The notes: a model not told the origin generated them from the sequence alone. 12,423 nucleotides of DNA from Clostridia bacterium (GCA_017552845.1 JAFZOE010000374.1:1-12423), one strand, 5' to 3'. Shown: positions 7,901-12,423, counted from the stretch's first letter. A program made the numbers and translations.

Positions 7901-8212
7901 TCATTCATCCTTTGTGAAATCGGCAAGAAATTTTCTGATATCCACCGTGTAATCTATTACTTCTATTCCGTCGCTTTCGAGCAGTTCCTTCTGAATCTCC
8001 GGTCCGCCGAAGGAGAATCTGCCCGAGAGCTTTCCCTGAGAATTGACGACTCTGTAGCAGGGGATTGTATCGGGCGAGGGATTCTTATGAAGGGCGTTGC
8101 CTACAGCCCGCGCCCCTTTGGGATTGCCTGCGAGCGCCGCAATCTGACCATAGGTTGCGACCTTTCCGCGAGGAATTCGTTTCACTGCCTCATATATATC
8201 GGAATATTTCAT
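7901..8212 (-). CDS. MGMT-family protein (alkyltransferase-like), PCYRVV variant
   Basis: A 103-residue stand-alone DNA-binding domain of the O6-methylguanine-DNA methyltransferase family. Visible elements are the helix-turn-helix segment KVATYGQIAALAG (17-29) with the conserved Tyr21, the Arg finger in ARAVGNAL (R35) that in the family pushes the damaged base out, and the active-site motif IPCYRVV with C52. True methyltransferases have PCHRV and are longer; alkyltransferase-like (ATL) proteins have PWHRV. This one keeps Cys but has Tyr for His, so it may be a repair enzyme, a lesion-flagging ATL-like protein, or something between. Two ATGs are adjacent (8215, 8212); GGGGTGA at 8223-8217 is better spaced for 8212. 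It is first in an operon with thiN. Confidence 0.88.
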   Translation of the reverse strand: MKYSDIYEAVKRIPRGKVATYGQIAALAGNPKGARAVGNALHKNPSPDTIPCYRVVNSQGKLSGRFSFGGPEIQKELLESDGIEVIDYTVDIRKFLADFTKDE

Positions 8213-8309
8213 CATATCACCCCGTCAGTTAAAAGGTATCATAAACCGCCGCCGAAATCAAGAGCGGGCAGGTGAGAACTGTGTTTGATTACACCGGCTT
8301 TTGCAGTTA

Positions 8310-8337
8310 ATTATATAATGAATTATATATAAGTGAA
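8310..8337 (-). promoter_or_regulatory. Possible promoter of the MGMT-like/thiN operon
   Basis: On the minus strand TTCACT (8337-8332; 4 of 6 to TTGACA) is followed at 16 nt by a perfect TATAAT (8315-8310). The start would be near 8303, leaving a leader of about 90 nt. The region is AT-rich and holds several TATA-like words, so confidence is limited. It would be divergent from the strong plus-strand promoter about 40 nt away. Confidence 0.4.
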
Positions 8338-8344
8338 TTTAAAG

Positions 8345-8405
8345 TGAAAAAAATGTGAAAAAATTAAAAATAATAATTGACATTTATAAAAATGTGTGGT
8401 AAATT
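8345..8405 (+). promoter_or_regulatory. Strong promoter with A-tract UP element for the zinc-finger gene
   Basis: A perfect -35 TTGACA (8377-8382) is followed at 17 nt by an extended -10, TGG-TAAATT (8397-8405; hexamer 4 of 6). Upstream, at 8345-8376, three A-tracts spaced roughly one helical turn apart resemble an UP element that raises promoter strength. Predicted start is near 8412, giving a leader of about 275 nt before the start codon. Confidence 0.78.
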
Positions 8406-8492
8406 AAGATGAATACAATATAGAGTATTATCTCTAAGTGTTTCATACAACATATTACTGCGGAGGTGATAAATCAGAGTTCATAAGGCGTA

Positions 8493-8579
8493 ATGATTAT
8501 AATTCAACATTTCAACTATCGGTTTTGCTTAAGTGATAACACTTCTAATCCGGCACACTACAAATTATCTGGAAACTAA
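8493..8579 (+). CDS. Possible 28-codon leader peptide
   Basis: ATG 8493 opens a 28-codon frame ending in TAA at 8577-8579. AAGG (8485-8488) lies 4 nt upstream; the far better site GGAGGTGAT (8462-8470) is 22 nt away, too far for normal use. Its stop codon falls in the 3' arm of the terminator-like hairpin 8559-8585, so a ribosome finishing this frame would disrupt that hairpin. Half of it overlaps the inverted-repeat arm, so base choice there may reflect RNA pairing and not coding. Chance occurrence is quite possible; there is no run of regulatory codons. Confidence 0.25.
   Translation: MIIIQHFNYRFCLSDNTSNPAHYKLSGN
8516..8555 (+). repeat. Left (5' UTR) arm of the long inverted repeat flanking the zinc-finger gene
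   Basis: Positions 8516-8545 pair in register with 9585-9556: 26 Watson-Crick pairs and 4 G-U pairs in the sense RNA, with no mismatch. The core 8526-8543 is an 18-bp perfect inverted repeat with 9558-9575. After a 4-nt gap, CCGGCA (8550-8555) matches TGCCGG (9531-9536). The core also contains its own short dyad, AAGTG-ATAA-CACTT (8531-8544). Confidence 0.9.
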
Positions 8580-8592
8580 TTTGTAATTTTTT
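8559..8592 (+). terminator. Terminator-like (attenuator-like) hairpin in the leader
   Basis: TACAAATTA (8559-8567) and TAATTTGTA (8577-8585) form a perfect 9-bp stem with a 9-nt loop, followed by AA-shifted six T (8587-8592). The stem has only one G-C pair, so it would be a weak terminator. It lies upstream of the gene, where an attenuator would be. Confidence 0.4.
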
Positions 8593-8599
8593 GCTCACA

Positions 8600-8676
8600 G
8601 TTCGGTTTAGCTCACCGGACAAAAACTTTTTAGATATCGATATCTAAAATACCCTATTTTAGGAAAAACCGAAGGG
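8600..8676 (+). promoter_or_regulatory. Mutually exclusive hairpins in front of the zinc-finger start codon
   Basis: GTTCGGT (8600-8606) can pair with ACCGGAC (8614-8620; 7 bp, one G-U) or, as TTCGGTTT (8601-8608), with AAACCGAA (8666-8673), which abuts the ribosome site AAGGG (8672-8676). Between them lies a perfect 22-bp palindrome (8628-8649, centred on TCGA) whose right half overlaps a second hairpin, CTAAAATA-CCC-TATTTTAG (8644-8662). The palindrome could instead be a repressor operator in DNA. Confidence 0.5.
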
Positions 8677-8687
8677 AAATGATTGAC

Positions 8688-9515
8688 ATGAAGAAAGTAA
8701 TTGCAGTTATATTAGCACTGGTACTTGCACTCTCAGTTTCTGCAATCGCATTCGCAGAGGATGATACCACCGCTGCTCCCGCAGCGAAGGTTTGCCCGAT
8801 TTGTGGTAAAGAGTTTGATTCTTCCTCTGAATACAATACCCATCTTGACAGTCACAAGACTTTTGAGACTGACGCTATAACAGGCGATACAAATGGTTAT
8901 TATGTTTGCCAGGAATGCGGCAGAAAGTATGAAAACCCCGACGCATACGTTGCTTGTTTAAACAGCCACATCAGAAATGATGAATATGTATGCAAAATTT
9001 GCGATGCCCGTTTCAAAGACAAAGAAGCTTATAATACTCATTTGGCAACTCACTACAATGTTGTTGACCACAAATGGTCACAGTACATCAAGCTTTCACT
9101 GCCCGAACTTTTCGATAAGTTCTTTGGTTATATGCAGTCCAGCGGTGCTACCTCCACTATTCTCGATCTCTTCTGGGATCTTTACAACAGAGTAATGGAA
9201 TTCATCGTTAACGGCGTAGCAGGCTCAGGCGAAGGTGAAGCTGAAGTTGCAGGCGCAGTTGATAAACTCGACCTTGCCATCGGCAAACTCAGCCTTCCCG
9301 AAGTCAAGCTTACCGGCATTAATGACTTTATGTCTGCTATCAAGCAGAAGATTAAAGATTTCTATGCCAATAACCAAGAGACAGTTGTTGTAGAAGAAGT
9401 TACAAATGCAGAAGCTCCTGTAGAAACCGGTTCCGCGACTGCCGGAATAGCAGTGTTTGCTGCTATCACAGCTGCGGCTGCAGCAGCCTATGTATGCTCC
9501 AAGAAAAAGGCATAA
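8688..9515 (+). CDS. Exported, sortase-anchored-like protein with three C2H2 zinc fingers
   Basis: Function unknown. The 275-residue product begins with a clear signal peptide (MKK, hydrophobic core, AFA before ED; cleavage after A23). Three fingers follow with canonical C-x2-C-x3-F/Y-x5-Y-x2-H-x3-H spacing: C36/C39/H52/H56, C74/C77/C90/H94 (first His replaced by Cys) and C102/C105/H118/H122. The linker between fingers 2 and 3 has 7 residues ending EYV before Cys, as in TGEKPYxC linkers of eukaryotic fingers. A helical, hydrophobic middle (about 130-215) and an acidic segment lead to PVETGS (244-249), a hydrophobic stretch (252-270) and KKKA, which resembles a sortase signal with VETG in place of LPxTG. 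Start: ATG 8688 gives a normal signal peptide with AAGGG (8672-8676) 11 nt away; in-frame ATG 8679 is only 2 nt from that site. The gene lies between the arms of a long inverted repeat. Zinc binding and wall anchoring are inferences from motifs. Confidence 0.9.
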   Translation: MKKVIAVILALVLALSVSAIAFAEDDTTAAPAAKVCPICGKEFDSSSEYNTHLDSHKTFETDAITGDTNGYYVCQECGRKYENPDAYVACLNSHIRNDEYVCKICDARFKDKEAYNTHLATHYNVVDHKWSQYIKLSLPELFDKFFGYMQSSGATSTILDLFWDLYNRVMEFIVNGVAGSGEGEAEVAGAVDKLDLAIGKLSLPEVKLTGINDFMSAIKQKIKDFYANNQETVVVEEVTNAEAPVETGSATAGIAVFAAITAAAAAAYVCSKKKA

Positions 9516-9530
9516 TCTGATTTGAGATTA

Positions 9531-9585
9531 TGCCGGAGCGTGATCACGCTATTCTGGAGTGTTATCACTTAAGCAGAGCTGATAG
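9531..9585 (+). repeat. Right (3' UTR) arm of the long inverted repeat, with an inserted palindrome
   Basis: Positions 9556-9585 are complementary to 8516-8545, and TGCCGG (9531-9536) to CCGGCA (8550-8555). Between these two blocks the right arm has a perfect 14-bp palindrome, AGCGTGATCACGCT (9537-9550), absent from the left arm. It folds as a 5-bp hairpin with a GATC loop. The arm lies within the 3' UTR, between the stop codon (9513-9515) and the terminator that starts at 9591. Confidence 0.9.
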
Positions 9586-9590
9586 CTTCA

Positions 9591-9626
9591 AAGCCCTCAC
9601 CGAAAAGGTGAGGGCTTATGCTTTTT
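9591..9626 (+). terminator. Intrinsic terminator of the zinc-finger gene
   Basis: An 11-bp perfect stem, AAGCCCTCACC (9591-9601) with GGTGAGGGCTT (9607-9617), closes a GAAAA loop and is followed by five T (9622-9626). Only 5 nt separate it from the right inverted-repeat arm, so that arm is inside the transcript. Confidence 0.92.
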
Positions 9627-9650
9627 ATTACTCATGTATTCGATATAGTA

Positions 9651-9671
9651 GGGGCGGATATCATCCGCCCG
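9651..9671. repeat. Palindromic element GGGCGGAT/ATCCGCCC (dispersed-repeat type)
   Basis: GGGCGGAT (9652-9659) and ATCCGCCC (9663-9670) form an 8-bp stem with a 3-nt loop, preceded by GTAGG. It is GC-rich in an otherwise AT-rich spacer, has no T-run, and resembles the GTAGGGGCGG-type intergenic repeats I recall from gut Clostridia. No second copy is in this window, so the repeat nature is from memory. Confidence 0.5.
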
Positions 9672-9700
9672 CCCAAGGATATGCGGAGCATAAAACGATC

Positions 9701-9735
9701 TGTCATCCTGAGGCGCTTAGAGCCGAAGGATCTCA
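9701..9735. repeat. Imperfect palindrome, CATCCTGAG...GAAGGATC type dispersed repeat
   Basis: ATCCT (9705-9709) pairs with AGGAT (9727-9731) and GGC (9712-9714) with GCC (9722-9724), separated by facing GA/GA positions (9710-9711, 9725-9726), a tandem G-A mismatch that is stable in RNA. The word TGTCATCCTGAG with a distal GAAGGATCTC is a form I recall as a widespread intergenic repeat of gut Firmicutes. A single copy occurs here. The rest of 9627-9745 shows nothing else recognisable. Confidence 0.5.
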
Positions 9736-9745
9736 ATATAATTTA

Positions 9746-9774
9746 TTGTATTTCCCGCACGCGCGTGGTATAAT
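9746..9774 (+). promoter_or_regulatory. Extended -10 promoter of the phosphodiesterase cluster
   Basis: A perfect TGG-TATAAT (9766-9774) lies 17 nt after TTGTAT (9746-9751; matches TTG of TTGACA). Predicted start is near 9781, giving a leader of about 34 nt with GGAG at 9804-9807. Confidence 0.75.
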
Positions 9775-9814
9775 AATTACAACTTGATTGATTCTACAAG
9801 AACGGAGAATTGCC

Positions 9815-10657
9815 ATGAAAAAGGAATACAGCGGAATGCCGATGAGATTTGCGCACACAGGAGTCACACAGTTTGCTCCAGAAAACACGCTTGAGGCTTT
9901 CAAAAAGGCTGCGGAACTTGGCTGCGAAGGCATCGAACTTGATATTCAGATGAGCGGCGACGGTGAGATTATCGTTACCCACAACGGAAATATGGGTTAT
10001 ATGACTTTTGAAAGGCATCGCGATGTGCTTAAAGACTTGACTGCCAAGCAGATAAAGAAGTTTGATATTCCTTACCGCGACGCCCTCAAGCTGAAATACC
10101 CGCCGTATCCGTGGACCGAGCACTACGGCGGCCGTCGTATGATTATGCCGCCCGATTACAGGGAAGACAGGGTTACTCATCTCATCACTTTCCCCGAATT
10201 TGACGAGTGGCTCTCCACTGTGGATTACGATCTTAACGTTGAGGTCGAATTCAAGTGCAAAGGCATGTGTCCCCGTATGGATGAAATTCTCGCAAAATCA
10301 ACCAATGTTTCAAGATATATTTTCTTCTCGGGCGATTGGGAAGTGCTTGAAGAAATGCAGGAGCATTACCGCGTTAACGGAAAACCCGACGGGCTGCGCC
10401 TCGGTGCGAATATCCGCTTTATAAACGAGCAGACAATGAATTTCGTGCGCCGCTCCGATTTATGGGAGGTCGGTCTCAATAATGAGGCGTTTACGGGAGA
10501 AGATGTCGAGATGTTTGAATCAATGGGAATCAAAGTCTTCTCAAATCTCGGTGACTATCCTGAATGGTGGAAGCAGATCTGCGACATGGGCGTAACCGGT
10601 TTCAAGACCAATTACCCCGACGCATATACAGAGTGGTGGACCGCAGAGAACTCTTAA
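9815..10657 (+). CDS. Glycerophosphodiester phosphodiesterase family protein, HTG variant
   Basis: A TIM-barrel hydrolase of the GDPD family, which in characterised members splits glycerophosphodiesters into glycerol-3-phosphate and an alcohol. The 280-residue protein shows the family core: FAHTG (12-16) where HRG is usual, APENTLEAF (21-29), ELD (E41, L42, D43, metal ligands), a Gly-Asp-Gly turn (48-50) and H56 in THNG. H14 and H56 would be the catalytic pair; the Arg of HRG, which contacts phosphate in known structures, is Thr. A segment rich in Tyr, Pro and Trp follows (about 84-105), and the last third is Trp-rich. There is no signal peptide, so it should be cytoplasmic. Start: GGAG (9804-9807) is 7 nt before ATG 9815; an upstream in-frame start at 9788 lacks a site. 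The next gene begins 21 nt after the stop. Confidence 0.9.
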   Translation: MKKEYSGMPMRFAHTGVTQFAPENTLEAFKKAAELGCEGIELDIQMSGDGEIIVTHNGNMGYMTFERHRDVLKDLTAKQIKKFDIPYRDALKLKYPPYPWTEHYGGRRMIMPPDYREDRVTHLITFPEFDEWLSTVDYDLNVEVEFKCKGMCPRMDEILAKSTNVSRYIFFSGDWEVLEEMQEHYRVNGKPDGLRLGANIRFINEQTMNFVRRSDLWEVGLNNEAFTGEDVEMFESMGIKVFSNLGDYPEWWKQICDMGVTGFKTNYPDAYTEWWTAENS

Positions 10658-10678
10658 TATAAGCGCGGAGGCTGAAAA

Positions 10679-11599
10679 ATGATTGTTTTGATAAAAAGGA
10701 TTGTGGTGATATTTATGGCTGTGCTATCTTTCGTTAATGCAAACGGCACCGAAAAATACGGCGATTATTGCGGCAATTTTGATTTCCCGAGAATCTCTGC
10801 TGAGAAACAGGGAGATGACTCCCTTAGAATTATGTCTTTCAATATCCGTTGCGGCGATGTCAACGGAGCTCATGTTCCCGAAAGGATTGATATTGCAATC
10901 CGTCAGATTAAAGAGATTATGCCGGATTCCCTCGGCATTCAGGAGGCAACTCCCGAGTGGATGAAGGCGCTTGATAAGAAGCTCACTCTTTACGACTGGG
11001 TGGGGCTTGACAGGGAAAAAGGCGTTTCCCCGCTCGAAAACGGAGAATCCTGCCCGATCTTCTATCTGAAAGCAAAATTCAGCCTTGAAGACAGCGGCAA
11101 TTTCTGGATTTCCGATACACCCGATGTGCCTTCCAAAGGCCCCGGCGCGGCCTGCATCCGAATCTGCACATGGGCAAAGCTCAAAGACCGTATTACCGGC
11201 AAGGTATTCATCCACGTAAATACCCACTATGACCATGTATCCGAGGAGGCGAGAGTGCAGGGCGCGCTGATAGTCACCCGCTTCATTGAAGAGAATTTCA
11301 AGGGTATTCCCGTTGTATTCACAGCTGATATGAATACGAGCGAAAAGGGTGAAGCTTACGCAACAATGACCGCAAATCTCACCGATGCCCGCTTTGCCGC
11401 TCAGGACTGCAAAACCTACGGCACCTTCCACGGCGGAAAGAATCCCGCGGACAAGTCTGATTACTATATTGACTTCATTCTTTGCTCGGATAATTTTGAA
11501 GTTGCTTCCTACCGCACTGTAACACAAGGTGTTGACAACCGCTTCACTTCCGACCATTTCCCGATTTATGCAGATCTGGTTTTAAGCAACAAAACATAA
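10679..11599 (+). CDS. Exported endonuclease/exonuclease/phosphatase (EEP) family protein
   Basis: A metal-dependent phosphoesterase of the EEP (DNase I-like) fold. Family members cut nucleic acids, inositol phosphates or sphingomyelin; the substrate here is unknown. The 306-residue protein starts with K6-R7, a hydrophobic stretch (8-19) and a possible cleavage near A21, so it is exported or membrane-tethered. Family motifs: MSFNIR (N55), GIQEA (E89, metal ligand), HVNTHYDH (catalytic His region), FTADMN (D217, N219; Ala replaces the common Gly of GDxN), DYYIDFIL, and TSDHFPI (D292, H293). The overall look is close to small secreted EEP proteins of Firmicutes and Bacteroidetes. Start: GGAGG (10667-10671) is 7 nt before the ATG. 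It lies 21 nt after a GDPD gene and 51 nt before another, so its substrate is plausibly also a phosphodiester. Confidence 0.92.
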   Translation: MIVLIKRIVVIFMAVLSFVNANGTEKYGDYCGNFDFPRISAEKQGDDSLRIMSFNIRCGDVNGAHVPERIDIAIRQIKEIMPDSLGIQEATPEWMKALDKKLTLYDWVGLDREKGVSPLENGESCPIFYLKAKFSLEDSGNFWISDTPDVPSKGPGAACIRICTWAKLKDRITGKVFIHVNTHYDHVSEEARVQGALIVTRFIEENFKGIPVVFTADMNTSEKGEAYATMTANLTDARFAAQDCKTYGTFHGGKNPADKSDYYIDFILCSDNFEVASYRTVTQGVDNRFTSDHFPIYADLVLSNKT

Positions 11600-11605
11600 T
11601 TGACG

Positions 11606-11633
11606 TTAACGGCTGGAAAAAAGGATATATAAT
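11606..11633 (+). promoter_or_regulatory. Possible promoter of the second GDPD gene
   Basis: TTAACG (11606-11611; 4 of 6) and a perfect TATAAT (11628-11633) are spaced 16 nt. TTGACG (11600-11605) is a better -35 but is 22 nt away. The start would fall near 11640, only about 11 nt before the ATG. No terminator lies between the EEP gene and here, so the gene may also be read from upstream. Confidence 0.4.
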
Positions 11634-11650
11634 TGATTTCGGGTGTTAAT

Positions 11651-12423
11651 ATGATTGATTTAAATAAATCCATATTTGAGAATTCAAGAGAAAAAACTCT
11701 CATCTGCGCTCATCGCGGGTTTTCGGGAGCTGATATTCCGTGCAATTCCATGGCTGCGTTCAGGGCCGCAGTCATGAGCGGCGCGGATATGATTGAACTC
11801 GATGTGACAAAAAGCATCGACGGCAAGTATTTCGTTTTTCATCCGGGCATGGAGCACGCGCATCTGCGTAAGAAAAAACTGATCTCAACAATGCGCTCGG
11901 ACAAAGTCAGAAAACTGCACTTTGTGAATCAGGATGACTGCCCGACGGATTTCGGCATCAATACGCTTGAAGAGGTTTTCGATTATCTCAGAGGCAAATG
12001 CTATATCAATGTTGACAAATACTGGACCGACATCCCCGGCATTACTGAGTGCATAAGAAAATGCGGCGTTGAAAAGCAAGTCGTGGTAAAGACCGCAATT
12101 AAAGACAGATATATAAAGGAACTTCTCAAATACGCTCCCGACCTTATGTTTATGCCGATAGTCAGGCATAAAGACGATATTACGGATGATCTTATCGCAA
12201 AAGGAATAAACTGCATCGGAGCGGAGGTTCTCTTTGAAAGAGACGATGAGCCTGTCGCTTCAAGTGAATACATTCAGAGCATGCATGATAAAGGGCTCGT
12301 GGTATTCGGCAACGCGATAGTTTACAATAAAAATGATGTTATTGCGGCAGGCCATTCGGATGATAATTCCTTTGTGATTTCTCCCGATTACGGCTGGGGC
12401 TGGCTTATAGATAAAGGCTTCGA
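11651..12423 (+). CDS. Glycerophosphodiester phosphodiesterase family protein, cut by the window end
   Basis: An open frame from ATG 11651 runs without a stop to the last base, 257 codons seen. It belongs to the GDPD family: AHRG (20-23, H21), CNSMAAF (31-37, in place of ENTLxAF), ELD (E49, L50, D51), DG (57-58) and FHPG (H64). The motif after the second His is HPGM, not the common HDxx, and this subgroup is familiar in Firmicutes. It differs clearly from the GDPD protein at 9815, so they are not recent duplicates. No signal peptide is present. The ribosome site is weak (GGGTG at 11641-11645, 5 nt from the ATG). From family length, few residues (about 5-20) should be missing. Confidence 0.88.
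   Translation, partial: MIDLNKSIFENSREKTLICAHRGFSGADIPCNSMAAFRAAVMSGADMIELDVTKSIDGKYFVFHPGMEHAHLRKKKLISTMRSDKVRKLHFVNQDDCPTDFGINTLEEVFDYLRGKCYINVDKYWTDIPGITECIRKCGVEKQVVVKTAIKDRYIKELLKYAPDLMFMPIVRHKDDITDDLIAKGINCIGAEVLFERDDEPVASSEYIQSMHDKGLVVFGNAIVYNKNDVIAAGHSDDNSFVISPDYGWGWLIDKGF

Larger units (their letters stand above)
8412..8687 (+). promoter_or_regulatory. Long structured mRNA leader of the zinc-finger gene
   Basis: No gene of normal size is found between the promoter and the ATG at 8688. The leader contains a near-perfect Shine-Dalgarno match without a suitable start codon (GGAGGTGAT, 8462-8470), a possible 28-codon reading frame (8493-8579), the left arm of a long-range inverted repeat (8516-8545), a terminator-like hairpin (8559-8592), a 7-bp hairpin (8600-8620), a 22-bp perfect palindrome (8628-8649) and an overlapping hairpin (8644-8662). 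Several of these compete for the same bases. I do not recognise any known riboswitch class. The stretch 8213-8344, on the other side of the promoter, shows only AT-rich sequence and the possible minus-strand promoter. Confidence 0.6.

Noticed and set aside
8314..8319. TATAAT on the plus strand near 8314
   Set aside because: No -35 at a workable distance, and the stretch is a run of AT repeats. The promoter at 8377-8405 is much better.
8462..8470. Perfect ribosome-binding sequence taken as the start of a hidden gene
   Set aside because: No ATG, GTG or TTG follows within 15 nt, and the nearest ATG frame is only 28 codons. Kept as an observation, not as a gene start.
8216..8687. Known riboswitch or T-box in front of the zinc-finger gene
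   Set aside because: I looked for conserved cores of TPP, cobalamin, SAM, c-di-GMP, c-di-AMP and T-box leaders and found none.
9530..9787. Open frame of 85 codons on the plus strand after the zinc-finger gene
   Set aside because: It runs through the inverted-repeat arm, the terminator and both palindromic repeats, has no ribosome site and no protein-like composition.
10724..11557. 277-codon open frame on the minus strand
   Set aside because: It is fully antisense to the EEP gene, which has clear family motifs and a good ribosome site. The frame is a by-product of that gene's codon use.
1..12423. CRISPR array, tRNA, rRNA, transposase or integrase
   Set aside because: No regularly spaced direct repeats, no cloverleaf or rRNA-like segments, and no coding frame with transposase or recombinase motifs was seen on either strand.

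Overview
The window looks like gut-type Clostridia (probably Oscillospiraceae/Ruminococcaceae, likely a metagenome contig). The signs are an NADH-linked [FeFe] hydrogenase operon, Gram-positive-style lipoprotein and sortase-like anchors, strong AGGAGG-type ribosome sites, extended -10 promoters (TGn-TATAAT) and many compact intrinsic terminators. The window appears to be cut at both ends: the first gene lacks its 5' half and the last runs off the end. Taxonomy and gene names come from recognised motifs only; no database search was possible.

Layout. (1) 1-3001: AT-rich sequence joined abruptly to the 3' part of a NuoF-like flavoprotein subunit (HydB/HndC type), followed by the catalytic [FeFe] hydrogenase HydA and a terminator. 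Together they would couple NADH and ferredoxin oxidation to H2 production, but the upstream partner (NuoE-like) and the flavin/NADH-binding part are not in view. (2) 3028-5350: a lipoprotein of unknown function and a Cof-type HAD phosphatase in one probable operon with its own promoter, ending in a convergent terminator. (3) 5359-8212, minus strand: an acyl-CoA synthetase-like AMP-binding enzyme with its own leader, and an MGMT-like protein / thiamine pyrophosphokinase pair that is tightly coupled.

(4) 8345-9626 is the most unusual part. A strong promoter with an A-tract upstream element drives a leader of about 275 nt rich in competing hairpins, then an exported protein with three canonical C2H2 zinc fingers and a sortase-like C-terminal anchor. 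A 30-nt segment of the leader (8516-8545) is complementary without a single mismatch to a 30-nt segment of the 3' UTR (9556-9585). There are 26 Watson-Crick pairs and 4 pairs that are G-U in the sense RNA. A further 6-bp helix lies just inside. The transcript could close into a panhandle around the whole gene. The alternative is a mobile or invertible DNA element bounded by imperfect inverted repeats.

(5) 9627-12423: two palindromic elements of the dispersed-repeat type, an extended -10 promoter, and a cluster of three phosphodiester-hydrolase genes: a GDPD-family protein with a variant HTG motif, an exported endonuclease/exonuclease/phosphatase-fold protein, and a second GDPD-family protein cut by the window end. 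The cluster suggests breakdown of phosphodiesters such as glycerophosphodiesters or related headgroups, but substrates cannot be read from sequence. No tRNA, rRNA, CRISPR array, transposase or integrase was seen.
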